From contig ML996700.1 in assembly GCA_010356995.1 (NCBI GenBank), forward strand, positions 496,001-560,000: 64,000 bases of DNA, written 5' to 3'. Numbering within the stretch: position 1 is the first letter of the stretch; each line of letters starts with the position of its first letter. This document shows positions 1 to 11,259 of the stretch, piece by piece. The position numbers and the translations under genes were made by a program. The stretch is from Trichodelitschia bisporula (taxonomy: Eukaryota; Ascomycota; Dothideomycetes; Phaeotrichales; Phaeotrichaceae). The notes under the pieces were generated by a model. The model was not told where the DNA came from. It saw only the letters and a program-made list of their open reading frames with translations, and searched no databases.

Positions 1-1884
1 ACCTCGCGAGACCCAGCCCCGCTGTTGAATGCAGGTACGGTACGGTAGCATGCCGTCTGCGGTTAATCGACGATAGCAACATACGGTAGACCAGGGCGAT
101 GTTGAGAGGCCTCGTAGTCGCCGTGTCGGCTAGCTATCACACCGCGTGGAAGTGTTGACTCTGGCGCGCCGCAGACCGCAGTTTCATCCTCAGCCCGTCG
201 TCCAACAAACCAACTCATCTGCGGCGCCAGCACCAACGCAAGCGCGCTTGAAGGGAGTGCATCACTGCATATTCACGGGGGCTGGGGGAGCGGTGGGAGC
301 CTCGGCGGGTTTGCTTTTGGCTTTTTTCTTCGGATTGACCGCATCTTTTTCGACAGTGAATTTTCCACTTGTGTGCGCACTCTTCGCCGTAGACGAACAA
401 CGCGAGGGGAGGGTAATCTACGGACAGCTCTAGCCTTCACTCCGCAATCTCAGCGCCCATCACCGCGGCCTGGCGTGATATTTACCATCCGTATTGCGAG
501 TGTACCTTCGATAAATATGCTCTTGCACTCATGGTCAAAGCGGAAGGAGGATGGAGCCGCGGGCCGCAGGGGTGTGGGGGTGATTGTCGATAGGCGGCCA
601 CGATGTGGGGAAGGGGCCGGCGGCGATGGAAGCCAGTGGAAGGGGTGGAATGGGAAGCGGGCTGGCGATCCCGGGGGCTTTTTCTTAGGGCCGGGGGCTG
701 GGCGATGGAGCCGGAGCCGGGGTGGCTTAATTTGGCTTTGGAATTTTGTTCGGTGCGTGTTTCACGGGAACGGATTGCGGCGGGGTTGGGTTGGGGAAAT
801 ATTTGTATACTACTGCGTAGGTGGGACGGGTGTGAGTTGTGTGAGGCAAGGGATGAGGCAAGTGTTGCGGTTGGAGGTGCGGGCGGTGCGGGTGTTCAGG
901 CACGCTGCTGCGCGGCTTCGGGATGTACGACTGCACTTCTCGGAGCGGGCGGATGGCGGGCGGGACGGTATTGGATGGATTGAAGCGCACATCTTCTGGA
1001 CTGTGCACACCGGACAAAGCAAAAGTCGGGCAAGGCGAGCTCACTGCGTCTGGCGTGCCGACGTGCAGCAGGGCTGACGTTGAGCTGCACCTGTGAAAAA
1101 CTGGCGAGGAGGCAACAGCTGAGGATGCGCTTGTCAGGGGCGGAGACGGAAGTGTGGAGTTTGGTGTGTCTAGAGTAAGGGGGTGGCCAACAAGGGGAGG
1201 GGAATGTTGGTGTTGTTGAAGGTTGGACACTTGGATCGAGATGGTTTCCTCACTGGCTGCTTTGTCCATCGCTCGATTCTTCAAGGGGTGGTTGAGGTGT
1301 TGGTGTACCTATCGATTGCGATAATCGGTATCGGCATTCCAACATCCAACCGACCCAACAACCAGCGGGAAGTGTACATGCGTAATCGATACGCTCATCT
1401 TCAGAGCCACGATGGTGCACTACATCCGTACGTACGGAATAGTAAGTGACAAGTCGCCTCGCAACGCCACTGGTTCGAGGCTTGGGACTGCAGGCTTCAG
1501 GGAGAAACTCATCACTGTCGGTAAACAGTGGCTATGACTGGACAGTTTACTCTGGTAAAGAAGTACTACGGAGTACAACGTAGTTCACCGTAGAGTGAGG
1601 AGAAGAGTGTGAGATCGTGAGGAGAGAGTGCAGCAGAGCGTGAGACGGACTGTGCAAGCTATCGTAATTGGCCCCTAAATTGGGATTAGGGCTCCCCCCT
1701 TCCCCATGCCCCCCCTAATGACAAGCCGACAAGGGGTCGGAGCAGTGCGCCCCCGATTCCAAGCCCCCCCAGTAGTGTACCCAATCCCCAGGCAGCGCTC
1801 AATACATAAGAGCCACCGTGTTCTCTCGTCCTCCCCCCTCCCAAATCCCACTGAACAACCACCTGTCCTCTCAACCCACATCCA
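1..1884. other. Gene-poor region upstream of hacA
   Basis: I see no convincing gene here. Open frames on both strands are Arg/Pro-rich and lack introns, domains or a promoter layout, which is typical of GC-rich shadow frames. The last ~100 bp (from about 1790) is CT- and A-rich with a weak TATA-like AATACATAAG near 1800 and looks like the hacA promoter and leader. An ATG at 1706 is in frame with hacA, but the intervening residues do not resemble the family and this ATG probably lies upstream of transcription start. Confidence 0.5.
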
Positions 1885-1956
1885 ATGCTGTTACGAAAGC
1901 ATGTCAACCATGGAGGAACATCTCTCCCCTATCAAGAACTTCGTTTTCTCTACTGA
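1885..1956 (+). promoter_or_regulatory. Overlapping upstream ORF at the hacA start
   Basis: The ATG at 1885 opens a 23-codon frame (+1 frame relative to hacA) that runs over both candidate hacA starts (1901 and 1910) and stops at 1956. A ribosome that initiates here would bypass the hacA start. Leader uORFs are known for hacA of Aspergillus; that this one acts is inference. Confidence 0.45.
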
Positions 1957-2973
1957 ACCCGATTCATCTCTACCATCGCAAACAATCAAGATGGAGGACC
2001 TCGAGAACTCTTTCTTCGCCTCCACTCCCTCCACCTTCGTCTCTCACTCTCCCTCTTGCTCGGCCACCCCTGCCCCAGAAGGCTCCACTCCCCAAGACAG
2101 GTCGTCCGAGTCCAAGCCGGTCAAGAAGCGGAAGTCATGGGGACAAGTCCTCCCCGAACCCAAGACAAACCTCCCACCACGCAAGCGTGCAAAGACCGCC
2201 GATGAGAAGGAACAACGCCGCATCGAACGCGTGAAGCGTAACCGTCTCGCAGCTCACAACTCGCGCGAGCGGAAGCGGCAAGAGGTGGAGCTGCTCCAGT
2301 CAGAGAGGAACGTCCTCGAGCAGCGTGTCAAGGAGATGGCCGACATTCTCCGAAAGCAGCAATCCGAACTGCAGGCCTGCCATCAAGTCATCGACCAGGC
2401 AAACCTTCCCCGGCCTACACCTCTAGTAGGGCCCGTTACACTCAGCTTCGATTTCCTCTCGCAGCCGCCCTCCAACAGCGCTTCCCTCCTCACCTCCCCG
2501 GACAGTCTCCGTTCAAGCCTCGACTCCCCGATCACCAGCTCTATTCCATCCACTCCTCGTGACCGCGGATTTGCTGGCGAGCCCCACCTGACACAACATT
2601 CTGCTGCAATGTTGTGCGACCTGCAGTGTCGGTCGGGCCCCAGCATCTCCTCGGGATCGATGAGCATGCCAAGTTGGGCTTTCCAGCTTTGGCTGATGGT
2701 TCTTTCCCTTTTCAGTCTAATGATGACTTCGACTCGCCTTTCTCTCGCGGCGGCGACTTCTCCCTCTTCCCGGACGACGAACCCGGTTCGTTTTTCGAGG
2801 CTGTCTTCGACAGTTCGGCGTCTAACGTCGCGCCTTCTCACCTCTCTAGCGGCCATCCAGACTCCCTGGACGGCTTTGATGCAGGCTTCCTCGATCTGCA
2901 GCCCAGCTTGCGCGCCACTGACGTGTGCGACGGGCCGGGCCTTGCGGCCGAGGATGTCGAGCTCAAAGCTTGA
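1910..2973 (+). CDS. hacA: HacA-type bZIP transcription factor of the unfolded-protein response
   Basis: Master regulator of ER-stress genes, nuclear, activated by Ire1-mediated mRNA splicing. The N-terminal third holds the family signature KKRKSWGQ, then KTNLPPRKRAK, then a basic region whose N-x7-R runs from about N111 to R119 (RNRLAAHNSR), followed by a leucine-zipper heptad region. I chose ATG 1910 because its context (ACC ATG G) is the strongest and MEE matches known HacA starts; ATG 1901 is in frame just upstream. Removal of 2624-2643 joins 1910-2623 to 2644-2973 and gives 347 residues, close to the ~340 of Aspergillus HacA, with an acidic, Asp/Phe/Ser-rich C-terminus. Without splicing the frame runs on to a stop at 3160 (416 residues). 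No ordinary intron is evident, unlike some relatives. Confidence 0.93.
2624..2643 (+). promoter_or_regulatory. Non-spliceosomal 20-nt Ire1 intron of hacA
   Basis: The intron lies between CTG|CAGT and CAG|CATC, both matching the Ire1 site rule of cleavage after the third base of a CNG-CNG type loop. The 5' site sits exactly in a 7-base loop (2621-2627) closed by CGAC (2617-2620) and GTCG (2628-2631). There is no GT/AG. Excision shifts the frame by 20 bases and connects the bZIP half to an open frame that ends at 2973. Length and placement agree with the known hacA introns of filamentous fungi. Confidence 0.9.
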
Positions 2974-3160
2974 CGGGCAGACTGACGGCGCGGTAGGGTG
3001 TGTTGGCGTTGGCCTAGACGACCGTTCTTTCAGAACAGGTCGATCAACAAACCACATAAGGTACGCCAGCGGTCTCGACCGACGGCGCAGTCACAGTGAA
3101 GTGAAGGGGGCGACGCGGCGTAGTGTTGTACAAGGGAGGGCCGGCATCGGCGTGCACTGA

Positions 3161-3737
3161 GATGTCAACTCGGGTGGAATGGAGCTTGCAACTGCTTTGG
3201 GATTTGTGGATTAGCGATTTGGGAGCATTGGCGTTTGATGAGACTGGTGTGTCTCCATCGGTTACTGGGGCTGGGAAAATGACTAAAGGTTGGGGAATGG
3301 GATCATGGGATCACGGTTCCCTCATTGTGCGCTGGATTGTATTCTATTCTACTATTGTTTTTATAGTGTGGCAGCGGAAGAAGAAGTTCCACCCGATCTC
3401 CGATATTGAGTGCATGTTTGATCTCGATCGCTGTCTTGTTCGAGGCCTTAAGATCCACTGGGCCGGACCCATTCCCTGGCTGTGAGTGGGTCTTCGATTC
3501 TCAGGTGTGGTCATATGCCCCCAGTCTTGACCTCATCACCGCTGATCCCGATTAGGTACCCACCGTGGGTATGACGTATTTCCGTGGGGGATTCGAGGTC
3601 AAATAGCTGAGAGCTTGTCCAAAGGTCAGTCCATCAGTTGAATCCACATCTCTACATTTACTGAACCTCACTCAGACCTCTGCTATCCAATATCTCTACA
3701 CTCTACACCTGATCATCAGCCACTTGAAGCTTTCAAA
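3161..3737. other. Intergenic: hacA 3' region and promoter of the next gene
   Basis: No gene seen. A TGACGTA (CRE-like) word occurs near 3571. The last 90 bp is rich in CTCTAC/TCACTC words, as in fungal leaders, and leads into the ATG at 3738. Confidence 0.5.
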
Positions 3738-4124
3738 ATGCCGGAGTCTCAACCTCAGTCGCACAACGCCATCGAGACGGGCTCGAATGAGGTCCATGGT
3801 GTTGGGAAGGTGAATGTAAGTTTGTTCTACTGTTCTTTTGCTTCTTCCTATCCATGGTCACTTCTTTTTGCTGTTTTCAGCTTGATATCAGTCTTGTCTT
3901 GTTTGTTCATTCCGCTCTTTGCTCTCTTCGCTCTCGTCTCTCCTAAGCACCTACTGACTAGCCATCTTATCCAGACCTCCCACGTCGACCGCGCCGATAA
4001 AACCGCGCCAATGCCAGAAGTGGAAAAGGGCGGCGCGCTGAAAGATATGCCAGCCAGTGGAGGAGGTAGTGCGGGCTTGTCGAAGGGGCAGGACGCCGGG
4101 CAGGGTGGAAGGCAGATGAAGTAG
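3738..4124 (+). CDS. Small hydrophilic protein of unknown function (one intron)
   Basis: Two exons, 3738-3815 and 3975-4124, separated by a GTAAGT...CCAG intron of 159 bp with a TACTGAC branch point. The spliced product is 75 residues, rich in Gly, Lys, Glu and Gln, with no membrane segment. The intron is a multiple of three and has no in-frame stop, so a 128-residue retained form could also be read; its insert is hydrophobic (Leu/Phe/Val/Ser) and looks like intron, not protein. The CT-rich leader supports a real gene. I do not recognise the family. Confidence 0.6.
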   Translation: MPESQPQSHNAIETGSNEVHGVGKVNVSLFYCSFASSYPWSLLFAVFSLISVLSCLFIPLFALFALVSPKHLLTSHLIQTSHVDRADKTAPMPEVEKGGALKDMPASGGGSAGLSKGQDAGQGGRQMK

Positions 4125-5027
4125 CCGACCGATGGTGTATGTTAGCTACAATGGAGATGAGCGTTGATCTCTGCTGCGATGCGTTGTGCTGTGATGTTGG
4201 CCTTTGTGAGATTGTGTGTGATGGAGATTTTGCTGAGGAGGGGCGGAATGGGAAGAGGAAGGGAGACGATGAGGTATGTGACTTGACGGCGAGGTTGAGA
4301 CACTGCGACGATGGCTGACTGCTGACAGTGTGTGGAGCTCATTGAGGTAGTGCGCTGGCTCGGAGCTGACTTGTCGCTGTTGGTGGCCTTCGTCGCGGGG
4401 GGCCGTCAGGGACGTTCTGGAAGGGAATGGATTGGGATAGTTGCTCAAAGTTATGTCTACCACTCCTGAGCAGCATTGCGCAAGCTTTTACTTACTGATG
4501 GTAGATGATGCTCGAGATGGTAGCGTTTACGAACGTAGGGGTCCGTGGTGTCGCTGTGATCGTGGTGATGGACAAGTGCCTTTGGTAGGAGAAAGGGATG
4601 GGAACCTGGAGATACAATGGTATGTGCACGAAAAAATAGCTTGGAGGTATCTCAGACTGACTCTCAACAGATTGTACAGCATGCTGAGGCCTTGCGAGGT
4701 CTCGTTGTGCTGCTTCTCCTCCCTGGACGGACTGTGTACCCCGCTGAGCAGTCGCGACCCACCCAGAATAACTCCTTCCCCCCCTATTGTTCTACCCTAC
4801 GAAGGCAAACAGCCTGTCACAAACACCGCCAGCGCCATCATGCCATCTTTCCAGTCTTTCTCTTCATGAATTCATATATATCATGATCCTACATTTCTTC
4901 TCCTAGTTGTCCCAGGCTAGCCTCTGACTGTTATCCAGGAACCTCTGCACCGAACTGCTGCCCAGCCTGAATGAGGCTGAAAATGTTCTCGAGGAAGGAG
5001 CGAGGCACATGGACCCAATTATGGGCC
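4125..5027. other. Intergenic, no convincing gene
   Basis: Only short, low-quality open frames on both strands (for example 4441-4869 plus, 4146-4463 minus), without domains or consistent intron structure. No repeat noticed. Confidence 0.4.
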
Positions 5028-5160
5028 TATAAATTGCACCGGAGTGACGCATCTTTCTCTTCCTCTCTTCTCAACCACCACCACTCATCATCATCATCAC
5101 CACCATCTTTCAACACCATCAGTTCCAACCATCTCTCAAGCCTTTCTTTTATATAGGATG
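5028..5160 (+). promoter_or_regulatory. Orphan promoter-like block: TATA box plus CT/CA-rich leader
   Basis: CCTATAAATT at about 5028 is followed by a long CT-rich and CATCAT/CACCAC-rich stretch of the type found at fungal transcription starts. The first ATG after it (5158) is followed by a stop within seven codons. The transcript, if any, may be noncoding or may reach the small frame at 5536. Confidence 0.35.
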
Positions 5161-5535
5161 GACAGAGAAGCATACAGTTGACTCCGATTTGATTAATTCC
5201 TCCAATTCCTGCCTATTGTCTCGTTCTCACGGTCTCCAGCCAGAACTTTCATTGTCGCACATTCCCCCTCAGGTGCAGCGTGAGCTCACATCTTCGAAGT
5301 AAGATCTTCTATTGGAGCCTTCACGAACGTCGGACTATCGGCTAATTAATCAAGTGCCTCAAGCCAAGATTTGCTGCTCTCCAGTCATCGAATGTCGACT
5401 TTGATACTGCTTTCTGACTAATCAGCGATCACGAACAGATTCTCTGCACCACGTTCAAGGGATGGTCTCTTCCACCGCGTGGTATGGCCCACGGCGTCAT
5501 AAGTACAGTTAAGCGACGCACAACTTGCGAGGGCA

Positions 5536-5907
5536 ATGGCCCGGCTTCAGGACCAACGCTTCATCAGCGACCTCTCCATGAGCAAAGCATCAGAAAGGCC
5601 TAGGCTCGCACTCGACGCTGACAACAACCTTACTCGAGGACCGCCCAGTGCCGGTACGAACCTGGAGATGTCTCGGCAGTTCCGGGATTTCGTATCCGCC
5701 ATCCGCGGAGACCAGGCCCTACCTCCCGACGGAGCGGCTGTAGGGGGGTTCTTTGTCCCCTATACCAACTTCCGCCTTATTCAAGGCCGATATAACATCG
5801 ACGAGAGCATCATCACGGTCTTTTCGCCGCTTTCGTCCAGACACTGGCGATGCTGTTTTGCCTACAAGGGGCACATCATACCCTTGAAGCAAAGAGGCAC
5901 CCATTAA
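5536..5907 (+). CDS. Possible small hypothetical protein
   Basis: An ATG-started frame of 123 codons with balanced composition (MARLQDQRF start; an RQFRDFVSAIRGD stretch near residue 46). No domain, signal peptide or intron recognised. It lies ~400 bp downstream of the orphan promoter-like block, which could supply its transcript with a long leader. Chance ORF remains possible. Confidence 0.3.
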   Translation: MARLQDQRFISDLSMSKASERPRLALDADNNLTRGPPSAGTNLEMSRQFRDFVSAIRGDQALPPDGAAVGGFFVPYTNFRLIQGRYNIDESIITVFSPLSSRHWRCCFAYKGHIIPLKQRGTH

Positions 5908-7503
5908 GGCGAAGGGATGTCTCCTAATACTTATTAACCGCTTACTGTCCCTTCTAACTCGTATATCAGGTCAGGCCGCCTCCATTCGCTCATAATTTCT
6001 TCCTCACAATTCATGAGTTCAAGAAGGCTTTCTGGGATAAGTCAAAAAAGTCGGTTCCGTATCACGTGTATTTAAGCGGGTTTCCTTAGCGCAGGAGTTT
6101 GGGCGTTGAGGCCAGCATACGGAAGGGCTTAAAGACATCACAATACATGCTTTTCTGAGATAGGGAGCGGATACATACACACCCTCTTTTTCTTAAATCT
6201 CACTCTTACGTTTACACCCTCATGTGCAACTCTTGTCCGTGCTTCAAGATTTCATCCATCAATACCGTTGCTAACTGAGGGACGAAACCTGGAGCCCGGG
6301 GTGAGACTTTGTCTCGCTACTCAGAAGCACTACGTCAGTCTTGCTTGTGTGCATTGCAACCTCAGATTCCGCTGGTTGCACCAGGGATATCCGCCGAGTG
6401 TACAGCGAATGGACTAGGTCCGTGCATCTCGCAGCAACCTGTCGGAGGCCTGGAGAGAAACACAACCTAAACACCACACTCTGATATTGAGCACTGGAAG
6501 TTGGCCCTTGACGTGGTACACGACAACTGTGACCGATGTTCCCAAGTAACTTGACGCCATTTTCTTCCATAGGCCTGTGTGACACCATAGAAGTGCCACG
6601 GCAAACGTAGAATTGTTCCATCATATCGAAAGGCAAGTTCCCTTAAGGCTCCGTGGCAGGTGCGAAGGGTAGATCATCAAACAGAACTCGTCCGCAAGCC
6701 CTTGAGGATATTCGAACAGAGATATCGCACAACGCGGCGTATGCGATTCATCTTGCGCTCCAAGTCCGAAGCCCTCAATCCAATTAGGAGGTCTCTCCGG
6801 CGCGAAGAATGCAGGAAGGCTTGACGGAGGATTCATGAATGCTTAGCATAGTTCTCGAAGGAAGCGATAAGCGGGGAGCCCCTTGCTTGCATTGCCCACA
6901 AGCACGAGCTGTCTGAAACGCATTGGCCACCGAAACAAAGGGCTAGCGGGGGTAATAGGCATTTCTTGTCTCTTCAAGGCGCCATTGCCTCTTATCTGCT
7001 CAGCCAACGCCTCTATCACAACTCTTGCCGGAGCTGTATATCTTTAGACGATGTCGAAACATCGCTCGAACGAGGGACGTTTGATCGGGCCGCCATCGGA
7101 ATGACGTCGGGAAGCGGCATTGGAAGTGCATCCTACCCCGCCACCACCAGCCGGGAGTTGCCCGTCCCCCGCATCAAGAACCCAACACGCAGGCGCGGCA
7201 GGATCTATTTTTGTGTTTCACGTGCAAACAAGCACACAAGGGACAGCGACAAGCATAAACGGTGGCGTTAAAGGATCGCGCTAGACACAGCCGCGCACCA
7301 GCCTCGTCCCCTCCCCAATCCAGCAATTAGGATTCTGGTCTCCAACCCTTGCGCTTTGAGGCGGGGTTGCTTGGCCGCGGCTTTAGTAGGGTTATGCTCC
7401 GAAATGCATGCGCCTCGCGTCGACCGCGGGGTCGCGTGCGGAGCGTTTATATCGCGGGCCATGTGCAACGTGAGATGTTGGTATCTGAGGAAGTTCCCTC
7501 GCA
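5908..7503. other. Gene-poor region; possible minus-strand remnant at 6271-6836
   Basis: No intact gene. Two minus-strand frames, 6836-6621 and 6636-6271, abut in different frames and together would give ~190 residues with plausible composition (starting MNPPSSLPAFF; later CRVPRQGPTSS). There is no intron signal between them, so this could be a broken gene or coincidence. The rest shows nothing. Confidence 0.3.
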
Positions 7504-8745
7504 ATGCTTTTCAAGTTCTTGAGTACGAGTCAACCGCGCGCGCCGCGCATTAAGAAGGAGGAATGGGAGAAGCACAAGGAAGATATTGTGCGCGAGTATA
7601 CGGAGAATGATCTCGCGTATATGGTGGAGTGGATGGCACGGAATCGCAATTTCACCGCGTCGTAAGTTGAACCCACGGCGCTTGGGATATGCGTTGATTT
7701 TTGTAGGGCGAAGCAGTTCGAGCATCAGCTCAATCGCTGGAAAGTTCGGAAGTACCGCAAAGGCGCGGTTAACGGGCAGTCGCTGAGCGGGGCATCAACT
7801 AGCTGTGATGCGAATCGGCCTTCGCCGAATGCATTGCAGTCCGTGGCGTCAACACCCTCATCCGCGACGAATACTGCCGACGGCCAGCAATCGACCCCCG
7901 CGCGAAGCGACCCGCGATCCTCAGTGACGGCCGACACAGCACTCAGCGGCACGGAAGTGATTGCAGAGCCAGATACGGCGGCGCACCCGACCGAGATGGA
8001 AGCTCCTCAAGGCAGTTACGACGCAAGCAGTCACAACACAAGCACTCCTGTCGTAATGCAGGTAACCCACATTCCCGTCCCGGGCATACCAAATGTCATT
8101 TCCCACAGCGTCTGGAGCTTCGAAGAAGAGCGTCCAGCGCCCCAACCGCCGGTTGAATCGCAGGAAATCAACGTCCCGGTCCATGACCCTACCCTCGCGC
8201 CCTCCCGCATGTCACCCAGCACGCGCAGCTTCATCAGCCTCGCGGGCCGATTATCGCGGCTAAAACGCCCGAAGCCAACACCCAGCATGGACTCGATGAC
8301 GCCTGGCAATGACCAGATGGATAGAAAGAGGGCGCGTCTCTCCCGCGCCAGCTCCTCCAGCTCCCTCTCGTCAGCCATGAGTTCTTTGCGCCTGGGCTCA
8401 CGGCTGTCGATGTCCTCCCGGCGCACGTTCACGATACCAGCGGAGTCCAACGTCGCCGATAAGGACGTGTCGATGCGCACATTTGGAGCAAGAGGTTCAA
8501 TGGACTTTCCGCCGACTCCGCCGCTCTTACCGGACTTCGCCCACTGGCCGGAGGATGACGGACTGGTGTATACGGTGGAGGGCGCCGATGAGGAATTCAG
8601 CAGCGTGAGAATACGAGCTGTGCAACGATCAACGACTACGTTCTCGGTGAGGCAGTTGCAGTTACCGGTGGTTGACGTGCGACTGCCGCCGATTTCGGAA
8701 CTTCCTCTGCGAGAGTCGCCTCTGCGAGAGCTTCCTCTGCATTAG
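7504..8745 (+). CDS. Clr5-domain protein (one intron)
   Basis: Exons 7504-7661 and 7707-8745 with a 45 bp GTAAGT...TGTAG intron; 398 residues. The N-terminal ~65 residues match the fungal Clr5 domain: KKEEWEKHKEDI, a central helix with DLAYMVEWM, then NFTAS, KQFEHQLNRW and KVRKYRK; the intron cuts the domain after NFTAS. The rest is low-complexity, Ser/Pro-rich and probably disordered, ending in short LPLRESPLREL repeats. Clr5 of fission yeast is linked to silencing; most fungal Clr5-domain proteins have unknown roles and are thought to bind DNA or chromatin. The intron joins the two domain halves in frame, which supports the model. Confidence 0.8.
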
Positions 8746-9619
8746 TGGAATTGCGTGCTGAGCATAGAGGGCGACCGCTACTATCCTGGAGTTACGTAGA
8801 TAGCTCGCGGTAGACTATGGGCGGCCCTCAGGATATGCGTAATGTTCATTTTCGGATTGTGCGTTTCCAGGCGCTAGACTAGAGGTTCAAGAGCAGATGA
8901 TGGATACTGTCCTTTTATAATCGGATGGTTGGGAGGCGTTTTGGCATAAAATCCGGCGTTAAATAGAGGCAAGGACTCGGGATCTTCTCTACTTTCGATA
9001 TTAGTACCTTCCCCAAAAATCGGTGAATTGTGGAGAGAATGTTCCTGACTTCCTCGACTGAAGAACTTGAGTCCCGAGACTCTCCGCCCTTAAACAATCA
9101 ATATCACGTGCACAATTCTGCAAGGTACGAGTCCAGGCCAATGCACCGCGATGCCAATGGATCGCCATCCGGCGGCGAGGTTGGCGCATTGCCAATAATG
9201 CGGCTCTTGGAATATCTCGAGGTTGTCAAGGCAAAACTCATCCCGAGTTCGCTTGTCCATGCCGGTAGCCGAGGAAGGAATGAGCGAATAGCGGGGTGAG
9301 AGTAAGGAACATGCACGACAGTCCCGACATCAGATCTCGGAAACCACGCGGTGACGTTGCTACGCTTCCGTTTGTCAGCCACTACAAAGTGTCCATGGAG
9401 GCCAAGAAATGTCCGGGACTCGGCACGGGAATAGACCAGCTGCAGACTGAACCAGACTTTGAACCCCGATAGCGCCGCCGACGTGCAGCCGCTAGCATGG
9501 CAACGATGAGCCGGCGGCGATGGTGGGGAGTACTTGTACTACGACGGCGCCGCTCCAGTCTTTACTATTTCGATTTTGGCGTGTGGTTGTTGGATTAGAG
9601 TTTGGTACGGTGGGCTGAG
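8746..9619. other. Intergenic, nothing firm
   Basis: A minus-strand frame at 9104-9382 (92 codons, MADKRKRSNV start) and a shorter plus-strand one at 9030-9299 overlap each other; neither shows a domain or promoter. The last part is the promoter of the downstream MFS gene. Confidence 0.35.
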
Positions 9620-11259
9620 ATGGCTTCCCCGGCAACCATTGGACAACCCATCCCAACTCCGATTGCCTCACGCGAGGACACCTCGACCTCAAAACTCGCC
9701 ATCACGGTACGAAGAATATATTCATTTTTATCATGGACGCCGCCGAACTGCCGTTGGAACCCGGAGCAGCCACCGGCGTTTTCGTTCGCCCTCAATTGCC
9801 TCTTCGGCTTCGCTGGCGCCTTCACCGTCGCCAATCTGTACTACAATCATCCCATCCTCAACATTCTTGCCCATGACTTCGATGTCAAGTATGAGAAGGC
9901 CGCGCAGATACCCACTGTCATGCAGGCTGGCTATGCGGCTGGGCTGCTGTTCCTGTGTCCGCTGGGCGACTTGTTCAAGCGGAGGCCATTCGTATTGCTC
10001 CTCGTCTTTGCTACGGCGACCATGTGGTGAGTGGCTTGGGGATATTCCGGCGAAGCTAACAGCCCAGGATTGGACTATGCATAACCAAGTCGTTCATAGT
10101 CTTCAGCTTCATCTCGTTCCTTACAGCCTTCACTACCGTAACCCCTCAGCTCATGCTTCCCCTCGTCGGCGATCTCGCCCCCATCAATCGCCGTGCCACC
10201 GCCCTCTCCATCGTCGTCTCTGGCCTAACACTCGGCATCCTAATCGCGAGAGTCATAGCCGGCGCTATGGCCGAGTACACTTCATGGCGCAACATCTACT
10301 GGATGAGCGCGGGACTGCAATACCTGATCTTCGCGCTGCTCTGGTGCTTCATGCCGGACTACCCATCCACCAACCCCGGCGGCCTCAACTACCTCAAAAT
10401 GTTATGGTCCATGCCAGTCATGTTCGTCCAGAACCCCATCCTCCCTCACGCCTGCATCATTTCGTTCTTCGTTTCCGCCACATTCACCGCCTTCTGGACC
10501 ACCCTCACCTTCCTCCTCGCCGGCCCGCCATACAACCTCCTCCCCCTTCCAATCGGTCTCTTCGGCCTCATCGGGATCGGCGGAATGTTGTTCGGGCCAA
10601 TATACGCCCGTCTCGTCACCGACCGCTTCGTCCCCTGGCTCAGCGTGCTCGTCGGCCTGACGATGGTGCTCTCCGCCGTGTGCGTAGGCACCTACACCGG
10701 GTCCTTCAGCATCGCGGGCCCGATCATCCAAGCCGTACTCCACGACGCTGGGATGCTGACTACGCAAGTGGCCAACCGGAGCCAGATCTACGCACTGGCA
10801 GCGAAGGCACGCAACAGAGTCAATACTGTGTTCATGCTCGCGACTTTCTGCGGCCAGCTTACGGGCACGGCGGCAGGGAATCATGTCTATGCCCGCGGAG
10901 GGTGGATCCGGAGCGGGAGTATGAGCGTGGGGTTTGCGAGCAGTGCGATCTTGATCTTGTGCCTGAGGGGCCCGTGGGAGAAGGGCTGGCTGGGCTGGCA
11001 TGGGGGGTGGGGGATGGGGAAGAAGGATGCGCGGTCGGCGGACGGGCATACGGTTGAAAGGGCGCAGTATGAGCGGAGTGTTGGGGATGTGGAAGCTTGC
11101 GAGGCGCGTGCGGAGACGCTGAGTGAAGGGGAGAAGAAGGATGGTGATTTTGGGAATGCGGTGAGGCGGTCGGAGGATGCGGGGCGTGTGGATGTAGGCT
11201 CGGAGAAGAGTGTCACAGTGGCTGTGGTGGACGATGAGAAGGGGGTTGAGAAGTCATGA
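9620..11259 (+). CDS. Major facilitator superfamily transporter, DHA1-like
   Basis: Exons 9620-10026 and 10068-11259 with a very short 41 bp intron (GTGAGT...CCCAG, GCTAAC branch point); 532 residues. I chose ATG 9620. It reads as a 12-helix permease: first helix FALNCLFGFAGAFTVANLYY, then GYAAGLLFLCPLGDLFKRR, which carries the loop 2-3 motif A (GD-x-x-x-RR), a second half beginning near the phenylalanine-rich ACIISFFVSATFTAFW, and a long charged C-terminal tail. The first half resembles bacterial-type efflux/aromatic transporters that also occur in fungi. Substrate unknown. No biosynthetic cluster lies beside it. Confidence 0.85.

Noticed and set aside
373-1284. Long overlapping frames on both strands upstream of hacA
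   Set aside because: Arg/Pro/His-rich, no domain, mutually overlapping; expected in GC-rich non-coding DNA.
3123-3485. Frame after the hacA bZIP region
   Set aside because: Starts at TTG, overlaps the unspliced hacA end and lies in the likely 3' untranslated region.
10402-11049. 215-codon minus-strand frame under the MFS gene
   Set aside because: Antisense shadow of a well-supported transporter exon.
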